From the NCBI GenBank assembly GCA_030374805.1, contig JARGSG010000058.1, positions 248,001 to 312,000 on the forward strand: 64,000 bases of DNA, read 5' to 3'. This DNA is from Gracilaria gracilis (taxonomy: Eukaryota; Rhodophyta; Florideophyceae; Gracilariales; Gracilariaceae). A model generated the notes under the pieces. That model was not told the origin of the DNA and ran no database searches. It saw only the letters and a list, made by a program, of their open reading frames with translations. Shown here in pieces: positions 30,570-40,995 of the stretch (position 1 is its first letter; each line of letters opens with the position of its first letter). A program made the position numbers and the translations under genes.

Positions 30570-31613
30570 ATGTCGGGCACAATTGAGGGCCTGCTGGAGA
30601 GGCTTCCAAAGCTCAAGGTCCCCACCGACTACATCCTCTGGCGTCGTTGTCTTCTGGCTTATCTCCACAGAGAAGACCCATTTCTTTCCGGTCTTGACCC
30701 ACGTTCTGAAGGGTTCAACCCCGCAAACCGGGCGATGAGATCTTGTTTCGAGAAGTCAGTCAAGGCGAAGAGCCTCATCACCCTCTGTCTAGGTGACGCT
30801 CCGCTTGCCTTTGTTCAAACGTTTGTCTACGATGAGTATAAATCCGTCAAAGATCTCTGGGATGAACTGCAGCGCGTGTATACGACCTTTCATGCGGAAC
30901 CTGTGCAGAACATCCGTCATCACCTGGACACTTTGGTTTACAAGGACAGCGAAGACTGGAACAAGCACGTCGCTGAGTTCTTGGAAATAGTTGGGGAACT
31001 TGCCACCTACGACGAGGAACTTTCAGAGAAGGACGAAGCCTCCAAACTCATTCGAAGCCTCCGCAACTCCTTCGCTCCCTTGGCCATGATGTCAAACCTA
31101 ACCGATGTCAGGTTCGACTCCATTGTGAACGCTGTCGAAGCTGAAGTGGCTCGTCGCAAAAATCCCAACAACCCGACATCCTCCGCTCTTTCGTCCACCC
31201 CCACTACCTATACAAAAGCCAACACGGCAAATGAGGGTGCCCGGAAGCAGCGAAAACGGCGTTACAAGTCCTCGGCTACCAAGAGCCGCTACGTTGATAA
31301 CTGCTACTATTGTGGTCGTCGTGGACACTACACTCGAGACTGCTACAAACCCAAACGTGAGGAGTCTGATAATAATGATGAACAGCACAAATCCAACGGG
31401 CGACAACAATCTACTCGCACCAACGGGGTTCTCGTCGCTCACAATATGGTTCCCACAAAGGAGGACAACGTCAATCCAACTGGAATTCAGGCTTTGCACC
31501 GAGGGGGAATGAAAATGGTAATCGCAATTCTAATCTTAACTCCAACCCGCGTTCATATGTGGTGCAAAGGAATGATGATCCACCTTCTTCGCCTGGATTC
31601 AACTGCAATATAG
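30570..31613 (+). CDS. Copia gag (UBN2-type) with CCHC zinc knuckle
   Basis: A 347-codon frame from ATG 30570. Residues 1-210 form the alpha-helical gag domain, with the family features W24 (DYILWRRCL), VKDLWDELQRVY, a segment ending in a paired Ser-Leu (LIRSLRNSFAPL) and helical C-terminal NAVEAEVARR. After a Thr/Ser-rich linker and a basic patch (ARKQRKRRYKSS) comes a zinc knuckle, C245-YYCGRRGHYTRDC258, for nucleic acid binding. The frame overlaps the protease frame by about 55 bases in a different register. The last 40 residues are out of register and not gag. This is the only part of the element that is still open throughout. Confidence 0.85.
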   Translation: MSGTIEGLLERLPKLKVPTDYILWRRCLLAYLHREDPFLSGLDPRSEGFNPANRAMRSCFEKSVKAKSLITLCLGDAPLAFVQTFVYDEYKSVKDLWDELQRVYTTFHAEPVQNIRHHLDTLVYKDSEDWNKHVAEFLEIVGELATYDEELSEKDEASKLIRSLRNSFAPLAMMSNLTDVRFDSIVNAVEAEVARRKNPNNPTSSALSSTPTTYTKANTANEGARKQRKRRYKSSATKSRYVDNCYYCGRRGHYTRDCYKPKREESDNNDEQHKSNGRQQSTRTNGVLVAHNMVPTKEDNVNPTGIQALHRGGMKMVIAILILTPTRVHMWCKGMMIHLLRLDSTAI

Positions 31614-32098
31614 CCAAGTTCAAGGGTAAGAGCGCTCTCCTTTGTCAACCGGAATGGGACTCGCCCTATATTGACTTTGGGGCAACTCATCACTTCTTCC
31701 ATTCGCGGAAGTCGTTTATTCGCTACCAACGAATTGAGATCGAGACTGTTCAGGCTGCTTCAGGAACAGCTCGTCTCGTTCCCAAAGGACATGTTCAGAT
31801 ACCTATAAATCATGGTACAGTCATCGAGACTTACCACGCGCCTGCATTTGAGTCTAACATTCTTTCTGTTGGCGTCCTCAGTGTCGAATTCATAGTGATA
31901 TTCACTTCCACCATTCGGCCATTCAATGGATGTTTTATCATGGATCCTAAACGAAACTCTAAAGTCATTTGGGGAACCGAAATCAAACAAGGCCTCTTTG
32001 ACATGGACCTCAGTGATAACGACAAGCAAGTGATGGTCTCCAACGCGATCAATAACCGACAAGAACTTGCTTTGGAATGGCACGGTTGAACTGGTCAT
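31559..32098 (+). pseudogene. Copia protease and pre-integrase segment
   Basis: The frame holds the copia aspartic protease region: WDSPYIDFGATHHFF, then RIEIETVQAASGTA, then SNILSVGVLS. The catalytic D-S-G of the family reads D-F-G here (GAC TTT GGG at 31673-31681), which should abolish activity. A fragment of the GAG-pre-integrase motif (WHGxTGHL) follows the stop at 32089. The Asp-Phe substitution needs two base changes in the Ser codon or one from TCT. Confidence 0.75.
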
Positions 32099-32181
32099 CT
32101 CCTCCCAGGTAGATACCAGAACTTTGCTAAGTCATTCGACTCTGTGCCCTACTTTCAACGTTCAATCTTGGATTCGTTGAC

Positions 32182-33297
32182 GTGCGTTTCTCGCCTAACG
32201 GGCAAGAGAAAACCGACCCCAATAGAAAACCGACCCCAATTAGTGCTCTTTCACGATCCATTTTAACCTCAACTTCTTTGGAACTTATCCATATGTACCT
32301 ATCGAGGAAGATTTTCCCATCTCTATCTGGTGCAATCTACGCTGTGGCTATACTGGATGACCACACCTCCAAGTCGGACGTTCTCTCCTTGAAGGACAAG
32401 ACGGTGGCTAGTGTTTCGAAACACCTGGATTGGTGCGAAAGCCGATCAGAGCTAGAACTAAACCAGTCGTTTCGCTTAAAAAATGTTCGTCTGGACGGGG
32501 CCGGCGAACACAAAAGCACCGAGTTGGACACCTTCTGCTTCGACCACGGCATAGTCTGGGACTAGTCTCCTACCTACGCCTCCGAATCTAATCGCGCCGC
32601 GGAGAGGCTCATTCAGGAACATTGGACCAGGACCCGCGTGCTTCTCTCTGCGAGCAAGCTACCTATTGCATTTTGGGCAGAGGCAATGAACCACGCCAAC
32701 TGGCTCCGCAGTAGGGCCCTATCCTCAAGGGTACAGGTATGGATACCCATATTGGAATGGGAACCGTCCACAACAATTGACTTTACAAACATTTCCAACT
32801 TTGGTCATCCTGGCTATGCCTTCGTTTACCGGTCTAAGACCGTGGCATCTTAGAAGTTCCTCCCTCGGTCGGTCTTCGCGCACTTCATGGGCATGCAAAG
32901 CGACACAACCCTCGATTGCGTGTTTGTGCAGGAGAAGAACTCGGTCGTAACTTGGCGTATTCTGGACTTTAAGGCTGTCAATTCCTCTCCTCTTCCAAAC
33001 ATCTCCGCTCTGCTGGAAGGTATAACTTGCCAACAGGAGACAGAGGAGACGGACCATACCTCACAGACCGATAACGGTCCTGACTTGGAAGACCACTTGG
33101 TAAAGGCGATGAAAACAATCGTGCTTAGGTTTCCCAATGTATGGGTCTCCAAGAAAACTGTGTACGACCCCAACGTTCCAAGTACTTTCAAGGAAGCGTA
33201 CAGGGATCCCGGTTGCTGTGAGGCCATCAACCACGAGATGAACGCACTCATCCTTGGGAACACTTGGCTACTCATCCCCATGAAACGGGCTCCCTAA
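32182..33297 (+). pseudogene. Copia integrase remnant
   Basis: Pieces of the DDE core are in one frame, broken by stops at 32563, 32851 and 33295: LELIHMYLS (the first catalytic Asp, normally in LxHxDL, reads Tyr), ILDDHTSKSDVL, VRLDGAGEH (second Asp with G-x-E, family RxDNGxE reads RLDGAGE), and SNRAAERLIQEHWTRTRVLL (third acid Glu in AER). The downstream FGHPGYAFVYRSK matches the copia post-core FG-x-xxYV segment, and WRILDFKAVNSSPLP leads to RT. Confidence 0.7.
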
Positions 33298-34751
33298 ACT
33301 TGGGTCTTCAAAGAGAAGATGTTGGATGGAATCGGGAAGAAGTTCTTGAAGAAGGCACGCTGCTGTCTTCGGGGAGACAAGCAGAAGCATTTCATCGACT
33401 TCGATCCGTTCAAAACTTATGGGCCAATAGCTTGTCATGAAGCACTGCGCATTCTTTTCTCAGTTGCCGCGGCGCAAAAACTTCTACTGGAGGGAGCAGA
33501 CATCTCGAACGCCTACTTATATGGGAAATTGGATGTTCCGATAAATATGGAACAACCATCCAACTCCACTGGTGTTGTGGAAAAATCAGGCCATGTCTGC
33601 AAACTGCTTAACTCCATCTACGGTGCTGTCCAAGCTGGAATTATATAGGTTTCCTCTTTGTTGAAGCTCTGCTGTGGTGGAGCTTTGTGACTTCAGCTCT
33701 CGACACTCGCGTCTTCATGTTCCGTGAGCAGGACAAGTTCCTGATATCGGCTATTACAGTCGATGACTGCGTATTAGCTGCGAACAATGCTAAACTTCTA
33801 AATGACTTCAAACACAAACTGTCTGCAAAGTTTGATGTGAAGCTCTATAGGGAGCTGAAGTCATTCATCGGTTAGAATATTCAGCGATCTCCTTCTGGCA
33901 TCAAGTTCAATCGATATGGATATGCACTACAAGTTCTAAAGAATTTTGATATGCACCAGTGCAACGCAGTTGGGTCGCCTTTCCTGGTGGGTGCCAACGT
34001 TCTGCCAACTGGTGAGGAAGACGTCATTTTTTCGACAGATGATCATGCGAATTACAGGTCTGAGATTGGTGCATTACTTTATATTTCTGTATCTACGCGG
34101 CCGGATCTTTCCTTTCCCATCTCAGCGCTTTCCAAGCACTTAAATAACCCCTGTGAATGGCATTTTACGCTGCTTAAACGATTATTTAGATATTTAGCTG
34201 GCACTATCGATTACGGATTTCATTACCCATCCAACCGTACTATTTCTCCCACCTCACTCTGTGCGTACGCTGACGCCGATTGGAGGGGGGGGGATGTATT
34301 GGGACTCGTAAACCTACAACGGGGTACGTTATAGTCGTCAACGACGCACCTGTCATGTGAAAATCGAAAGGGGCAAACTGTCATTGCGTTCTCTTCGGCA
34401 GAAGCAAAGTATATTGCTCTTTCTACTTGCGCGAAAGACCTTTCGTGGATACGAATGATGTATTTTGAATTCGCACACATTCAGCGTTGGAGGGAGGATT
34501 TATGGTTCGAGGCCACAAATATCATGAATAATTGCTCGGCTTCTGTAGTTTTGACCACGAATCAACAGATATAGGGTCGCAACAAGCACATAGATTTAAT
34601 GATGCATCATGTGCGCGACCAAGATAGAGGTAAAGTGGTTAAGGTGCAACGTATCCCAAGGAGTCTACAGATCGTCGACATATTGCCAAAATGTGCGTCC
34701 TTCCCCGACGTGAGGAGAATGGTCAGCTTGATACATATTGACTTCTTCTAA
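33298..34751 (+). pseudogene. Copia reverse transcriptase and RNase H remnant
   Basis: RT motifs are present in order but in two or three frames: TWVFKEKMLDGIGKKFLKKA, KTYGPIACHEALRILFSVAA, EGADISNAYLYGKLD (palm Asp), LNSIYGAVQAG, then, after a frameshift near 33650, ITVDDCVLAANN (YVDD reads TVDD) and LKSFIGxNIQRS. RNase H follows: IGALLYISVSTRPDLSFPIS, LKRLFRYLAGT, YADADWRGG (Asp), SSAEAKYIALS (Glu), and NNCSASVV (normally DNxSAi). The element is clearly dead. Confidence 0.8.
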
Positions 34752-35910
34752 GAAGAATTGTTGCGATGTACTGACTACTATGTCTTGTTCTCTTTTCTTT
34801 TGTTTTTGTGATTTTTTTATGGTTGAATTGTGTGAATTATTGATTATGAATGTTTGTGGTTTACAACCGTTCTCATTTTCCCACAGAGGTACATGTGTTT
34901 TTGCTCTACCGGGTTTTTACATGATACTGGAGTTTGGAGTTTATTGGTGTCAAAATTTTTGACTACCCAGCTTGGTGCTGGTCGATTGAAGTGTGTGTTA
35001 AGTTCTCCCATGATATATTTGATAACCCTTTTTATTATTGCACCACGCCTGTTGCATCTGAAAGATGTTGCTATGGAAGAGACGGATTAGAGAGAAATCC
35101 TGTCTGCCGACATGGCTCTTCCACCGTCGTTCTGAATGTTCTTGTTTATGTTTTGGGCTGAGTGATTCGACCCTGTTAGTGTTGTAAGAAGAGTAGTCGC
35201 TTCGCCTTGAGAGACGGTGTTGATATCCGTTAACCTCTTGCAAGGCGAGACCGCCACACACGTGTCACTTGTGCGCAATGCGGCGCCAGGTGAACAGTAA
35301 TGCACTGGCAGCGTGCAGTACATAAATGAATTGCGCACCCGCCAGGCGCGGCATTCGGCCCGCCAGCGGTCAGCCATGCGCTCGTCACGATTCTCCCTTC
35401 TCTTCCTTGCTCATGCGCTACAAAATCTAGCAGAATGTGGTTGCCGTTTAAGCGCATTGCGCTATTCACAATCCATGGGATTCAATTGACATTGCTACAA
35501 AACCGTCACACCAATACTGTATAACAATTAATTTTTTGGATCAAGTGATGTCACGCTTTTGGAATGTAAGTAGTATTTAACCAAAGTTGGAGTTCACCTG
35601 AAAGTTTCCGGGAGCTTACAATTGCTATTACCGCAAGTAGGAAATCCAGATCATCCTGTAGAATCTACACGTATCTATCGACCAACGGTACTGAACGTGA
35701 CCATGGTGATGAGAACTATGATTACTGTCTGCGTGTTCCGATAAGCCCCATGGCTTCCGCAGAGATACCCAGAGTTACTTCGTGATCAGTAAATCAAAAG
35801 CGCTGTGGCACTCATGATGATCTCTTTCGAATCTACGACACGCCGGACATATTCACAGAAGGATATCTTGGAGGAAGGACATAAGGCATGGAGATGCCAG
35901 ATGGTCCTGG
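34752..35910. other. Interval without a supported gene
   Basis: 34752-35150 is T-rich and may be a decayed copia 3' LTR. 35230-35420 is GC-rich, with CGCCAGGCGCGGC and CGCCAGCGGTC motifs. No frame looks protein-like and no RNA gene was recognised. Confidence 0.35.
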
Positions 35911-36603
35911 ATGAACTTTGTGAAAGATATATATCGAAGGATACCAGATTTCTGTACGAGCGATGACGCCAAACTGTTGCGTACTTGTCAAGTATGGAAT
36001 CGCAGAATTCATTACGAGGGACTCCCGGTAAACTTGGGCAACTGCATTGCCATGGGCACAATCTACCGCGTTTATTTCAGAGCCAGAGCTTTTGACGGCA
36101 TAGTAGACGAAGAAGGGTCTCAGCAAATTCTCTTCACTATTTCGCAGTTTCTACGGTTCTGTGTGTCTCGTTCCCTGTTTCCTATAGAAGATGTGTGGAA
36201 GGAAAATACTCTTTTCGAACAAGTGACGAACGTAGCTGCCGTGCGCTGCTTTGCTGAGTATTTTACCGCGTGCCTTCAACCCCGATCCGTGGTTAGAAAG
36301 GCAGAACACCTGCCCAAGATCTGTGTGATCGCTCCTGGTATACATAGTGTGGAGTTAGAACATGAAAATGCCCAATCAGTATCACAATATCTCCAACAGG
36401 TCATTGAAGCATTGAAAGGCCCATCCGCATGTCGCAGATGTACCTCTGAATCCCAAGCGATGTCCCAGGATGATGTCCAAAGATGTCCTAAGGCTGCTCA
36501 AGAAATTCTGACACACTTGATTCTTTGGTACAGGAATGGGACGAGGCGGGATGTTACTCTAGGCCAAAATGACGAAAACGCACTTGTAAACGAATGGATT
36601 TGA
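35911..36603 (+). CDS. Hypothetical protein
   Basis: A 230-codon frame from ATG 35911 with good amino-acid balance and likely helices (QQILFTISQFLRFCVSRSLF, AEYFTACLQPRSVVRKAEHL, VSQYLQQVIEALKG). Cysteines at CRRCTSESQ may or may not bind metal. No family recognised. The next frame at 36973 is in the same direction, 370 bases on, after a pyrimidine tract; they may be exons of one gene, but no convincing splice pair was found. Confidence 0.45.
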   Translation: MNFVKDIYRRIPDFCTSDDAKLLRTCQVWNRRIHYEGLPVNLGNCIAMGTIYRVYFRARAFDGIVDEEGSQQILFTISQFLRFCVSRSLFPIEDVWKENTLFEQVTNVAAVRCFAEYFTACLQPRSVVRKAEHLPKICVIAPGIHSVELEHENAQSVSQYLQQVIEALKGPSACRRCTSESQAMSQDDVQRCPKAAQEILTHLILWYRNGTRRDVTLGQNDENALVNEWI

Positions 36604-36972
36604 GCATTCATTTCGTTTTTGATGCTATGTTCTGGCGGACAACGACCCCAAGTGATTTGGCAGATTCAGACTTCTTGACCTGAGGTGCTTGAATGAGCCC
36701 TGATGCAGGGAAGAAAAACGGGTTTCTAAGGCTAAGAACGATGCAATACGAGGAGAACTCAGAGCTTTTACCTTCCATCAGTTAAACTTCCTGCAGTCTT
36801 CATTCCTTTTCTTACATTTCATCTCAGTCACATAAACCCTGCTATTTGCTGTTTGAACAACGCTCCAATACGTGTTCACCATCACACTTTGCTAATGAGA
36901 TTGAAAAGTGAAGGAAATGTAAAATCTTAGGCCATCGCATACATTCTCAGGGATTTCATCTCAGGTGTCTGC

Positions 36973-37302
36973 ATGCGAATGACGAATGTTTCTCGTCTAA
37001 GTCCTAAGAAGAGCGCTATGTGTATACTGTTTGAAGCCTACCGTCGAGTAAAACTGCTTTCACATGTCTCGGAAACCGACTTTTTCGAGATTCTCGCAGA
37101 AACCTACTGCTCATTTCCGGAACAGATACGGAAATGGGTTGGAGTATTGATATCAGAAGAGTATCAGAGCACCGCGAAAGAGTTGGTGGATGTTCTGGAC
37201 AACTATATTTCCTCCTCAGCCGGGTATAAGAGAAGAGAACGGGAACTTCTACGCCATAGTCGGAGCAATAGACCTCTGAAGAAGCTCCGTTGGGAACTCT
37301 AG
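36973..37302 (+). CDS. Hypothetical protein or downstream exon
   Basis: A 109-codon frame: SAMCILFEAYRRVKLLSHVS, ETDFFEILAETYCSF, QIRKWVGVLIS and AKELVDVLDNYISSS are helical, and the C-terminus is strongly basic (YKRRERELLRHSRSNRPLKK). No recognised family. CATCTCAGGTGTCTGCATG just before it could be a 3' splice site (CAG at 36964) for an exon continuing the 35911-36603 gene. Unproven. Confidence 0.4.
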   Translation: MRMTNVSRLSPKKSAMCILFEAYRRVKLLSHVSETDFFEILAETYCSFPEQIRKWVGVLISEEYQSTAKELVDVLDNYISSSAGYKRRERELLRHSRSNRPLKKLRWEL

Positions 37303-38219
37303 AGAACAGTATGGGAAAATATGTGCGGAAACTAGACAATGCTTCTACTTCAGCGTAGATGCCAATTTTCAGAGTGGTTGAATACTGAGGGTTTAGTGTC
37401 CTCGTTTGGAATTGGGAATCAGATAGATCATATAATCAGGGGCAATTGCTATCAGACGTGTGTAGTAAGAGGCTCATCATATGACAATAAGAGAAGCTTT
37501 CACCCTTCCTTGATGCTTACGCTCCGATTGCAAGTACAGCATTGTCATAAATAGTACTATTAATCAATGTTCTGCTTACCCAAGTTCATAGTTCCGTCCT
37601 CATCCTGAACCCCTTAGCGATGGATACGTGTTGGGAGCAGACAACAAACTCCGGTTTAACACCCATCTTTACGGATAACAGAAATCATTGCCAACATCCG
37701 TCATACAAGTCTTGGCCAATTGATCCGAGGTTGGAATGCTGACACGATTTCTCACGTTTTCAGGCATTTCCCTTTCAAAGATTGAACGGGAAAATGAACT
37801 TCAAACGCATGCAGCCAAAAGCTATGTAACCCATCATGAGAGCTCTATAATTCGTGAACTGTTCATGCAAATCAATGAACTTCAACGTGACTACATGGCA
37901 AGATTGTTTTGAGAAACCATCGGCATCAAGTACATGCCGTACGCACACTAAACGTTTGCTCTGATGGCCTCCGTGACGAACGCAGGTGTATTCCGGGTAC
38001 ATGCGTTGGAAAGGTTTGTCCACCATTCGTCAGTGAGTGTGTAGAGTGAGCTGCATCGAACTCACGTGGCATCTCTCCATAAAAATGCTTCTAGAGAATC
38101 CCTCTCGATTCCCCCCAATGTTCGTCGTTCAAGTGTCTGGGATTGATTTCCTCGCAGTTGGCCTATCTGGTCTTGAATATCACTGATAACGTATCTCGCT
38201 TAGTGAGCTACGAACCAAA
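37303..38219. other. Interval without a supported gene
   Basis: Only short frames, none with protein-like content on either strand. Composition is near neutral. No repeats visible by eye. Confidence 0.35.
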
Positions 38220-38711
38220 TTGTCGACCACACCTCTTGAATCAAAGCGGTGTCTTCAAGGCCTGCAAATCAAGATGGAACACCGTATCGAGATCTGTGAA
38301 GGGCAGAAAGTACATAGAATAAGCGACATGCAGGCAGTTTGTGTTGAGCATGAGGCTGCTGCGACAAGTTGTTTTCAAATTGTTGGCCAAGTCTCGCTAA
38401 ATACTAATCTGGGTGAGACCTCGTCAATGAAAGTGTCTGGTAAGACGTCTTTGGGTACATATCGGTTGAAGCAGGGTCGGGGAGTGACACGAAAGAAGGA
38501 GAAGTTGCTGATATGGCAAAAGACGACTGAAATGACAGAAAAACGGCGCAATACGGTACGGAATCGGCAAGAAAAAGAAGCAGATGCGGAGAAGAAGATA
38601 ACTCTTTGTTCTCTTCCGGGCAGAACCGTGAGATTAAGAAGAGGAACATGCTCAATACTGATGCGTGGAAGGCAGCTTCAACAGATACCGCCTAGAAGGC
38701 CGATTCATTGA
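38220..38711 (+). CDS. Doubtful hypothetical protein
   Basis: A 163-codon frame starting at a non-ATG codon region; the first ATG is near 38274. Residues are highly charged (MTEKRRNTVRNRQEKEADAE), suggesting a helix or low complexity. No family. The reading frame has no supporting neighbour and could be chance. Confidence 0.2.
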   Translation: MSTTPLESKRCLQGLQIKMEHRIEICEGQKVHRISDMQAVCVEHEAAATSCFQIVGQVSLNTNLGETSSMKVSGKTSLGTYRLKQGRGVTRKKEKLLIWQKTTEMTEKRRNTVRNRQEKEADAEKKITLCSLPGRTVRLRRGTCSILMRGRQLQQIPPRRPIH

Positions 38712-39584
38712 ATGTTCTGGGTGAGTGAGTCTGCAGGTCTACAATCGCAGAACATGCATATTTTCCTATATGCCCGATAGTGCACCCAGAAGGATAAGCC
38801 TTTTGCCACATCTTTTACCAGGGCCTGATCTACTAGGGGCAAACGCCCTACTCTAGCTGGCGTTGGGCCGCATCAAAACAAGTAAGTGCTTTCGTTCATT
38901 CGTTCGTTGGACCAGGGCGCAAGATGTTTACATCTTCTTTATTCCTTTTTATTGTGGACATCAGTCTCTTATTGCAACACTGAAGAAGAGCTTCAGATGA
39001 AGCTTTCCCTCTTCAAAAAGGCCAAGAACCTCCATGACGAGTTCAATGTATGAGCGTGGGGTGCCCGTTGTTGAAGATAAAACAGTTCATGTCTTGGTAT
39101 AATTTGTCGTGCGCGGCGCAAGGTTTGTTCGCAGTGAAACATTGATGAGAGAGTATCGCTCGCAAATATAGCCGTCACACCTTGGGACTTCTACACAGTA
39201 GCACGACGGAGCAAGATGTCGACACAATAAATGCATTTGCGTTCGTTTGTGGGTACTTCCACATCAAAGAGGTTGCAAACCCAACTTTTGCGAGCTAATA
39301 GTAGGTCACTCTATTAAAATTGCACGACGAAGAAGCTCCATTCTGCTCAACAGACATATCTACCTCAATCTGGGAACTAGAGTGTGGCTGCTCGCCTCTC
39401 GGTTGTGATGGTTATTCATCTCACCTTTACCGGTAGAACTCCGCCGCTTATCAAAGATACTTTCTGAACGTGTCCTGAACACCAAAACTCAGCTCTTCAC
39501 ACGCAGTTTCTCTCACCACTTTCTCAGATGTAAGATAAGCATGGTCTAATATCGAAAGACTAAACACTCCGTCAAGATCGTCTA
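38712..39584. other. Interval without a supported gene
   Basis: No convincing frame. TTCGTTCATTCGTTCGTTGG at about 38892 is a short CGTT repeat. Nothing else recognised. Confidence 0.35.
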
Positions 39585-40387
39585 CTACATCGAGCAACTC
39601 TCATAACCTTTCCCTACTCTCGAACTCAGCCACTGCTCGAGATAGAACCCAAGATCATCCTTGCTACACGCGCATCCACTAACAAACCGAATCGCATGTA
39701 TGAAGGGTATCGAAACACAGGTCAATGAAAAATCGAAGAACAAGCAAGTTTCGTCATCCTGAGGGACTACATTCACAGGATTTAATTCTCCGTGTACAAG
39801 AGATAACGGCACTTCACAACAATTTTCCTTCTTGAAAAGCCGCTTTACGTATGCTTCGTAATTTTGCTTGTACTCAGATTCCTTTCCAAACCGCAAAAGT
39901 TTGTTTTCACTCATTTTCGTCTTCTGCATTTCGTACCACACAGGATCTCCCATCATCTTCTGGACTTCTTGCAGTACACGAAACTCGTCCCATACAGGTA
40001 CCCCCAAGCGCACAAGGTCGCTTTTCATGGCAAATGAGGCTTTCGCACCACATTCCACTGCAATAGAATCTTCTGCATCAGCTGCCAACCCCTATGAGAG
40101 TTCATGAAACAGTCTCCATATGCCAAAGACACGCCGTAATCGCTCATAATAATCCATCTCTCCTCGAAGTCGACTGCTACAGGCCTACGAAATTTGTCCG
40201 GGAACACACTTGCAATCGCGCAATACACAACCACTTCTTTGCCCATTCCCTTGGGCGGTACAGCCCTCATGTAGTACTTTCGCTTGCTTCGCGTCTTCGC
40301 GTATATAACACTGTCCTGAGAAGTCGAGGTAATCTGACTCACTGCCATCAATTCTTCATTCTGATTCCTGTTCAACTTCAAAGCCAT
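39585..40387 (-). pseudogene. APH/choline-kinase-fold phosphotransferase, one frameshift
   Basis: The N-terminal frame (40025-40387) has the small-lobe pattern: VIYAKTRSKRKYYMRAVP, GKEVVVYCAIASVFPDKF and VAVDFEERWIIMSDYGVSL. After SHRG near 40090, register changes and the second frame (39585-40088) supplies LAADAEDSIAVECGAKASF, MKSDLVRLGVPVWDEFR, then LVHGELNPVNVV and LFFDFSLTCVSIPFIHAIRF. The family catalytic motif is HGDxxxxN; here it is H-G-E-L-N-P-V-N, so the base Asp is Glu. DFS stands at the DFD/DFG position. The fold phosphorylates small molecules (aminoglycosides, choline and others); the substrate is not deducible. With one frameshift and a Glu at the catalytic position, it is probably a pseudogene. 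Confidence 0.55.
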
Positions 40388-40995
40388 CCATTCTCGCGTC
40401 CGTTCAAACCATCGAGCTCGCGAGTATGGGTATAAACCCTCATCATTAACTTCTACACCTCGCTTCTAGTACTGAGAAAGAAAATTTGAGATACATGATA
40501 GTGTTCGCTTCCCAGTAACGCCTGCGGCCTCGTGCCCTGGTGCCCATGTAAGACTGCTCGGCAACGTAAAATCTCTACAGTCTCGATCCACCTCGAAGAG
40601 TAGGAGAGCTTTCCAATTGCCAAACGCTAGACACACTTGACACGCCTTTCTCAAATATACAATTGCAGAACAAGCGCAGCTTGTGCATAACCGTCTCACA
40701 CAACTTATATACGGGTGGGCAAACGTTCGTATCGCATTCAAGTTCTACAAGCTTTCGATCGGCCGTCGTCACGAGCGCATTTGTTACGGGATGTACGATG
40801 AAAGCAATAAAGAGGTCCTCCCCCATCTTGGTCTGTCCCAATGTTTTCTGACAAACAGACCCGGCTGTCCTTTCTGTCCGTTTGAAATCGAGGTAGAAGT
40901 TGTGGGGCGCAAGAGGTGGGCATCATGTCTACCCTTGGAATGGGGCACTCCTGAAAATGCAGATTGAGTGGACACAAATTATTCCATGGACTGCG
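40388..40995 (-). other. Unassigned coding-like fragments
   Basis: A 88-codon minus frame (40575-40841; FIAFIVHPVTNALVTTADRK, VCPPVYKLCETVMHKLRLF) looks protein-like and may be an upstream piece of the kinase-fold gene or a separate remnant. No family recognised and no start with context. Confidence 0.25.

Larger units (their letters stand above)
30570..34751 (+). mobile_element. Ty1/copia retrotransposon, inactive
   Basis: The gene order gag, protease, integrase, reverse transcriptase, RNase H is the copia order. About ten stops or frameshifts interrupt pol. No LTR pair was found: sequence after the RNase H end (34750 onward) does not match sequence upstream of gag. Either the LTRs were lost or they are too diverged to see by eye. 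A purine run AAGAAGAA at 34749 is a candidate polypurine tract. Confidence 0.85.

Noticed and set aside
30000-35160. LTRs of the copia element
   Set aside because: I compared the sequence before gag with that after RNase H and found no shared blocks, so none are annotated.
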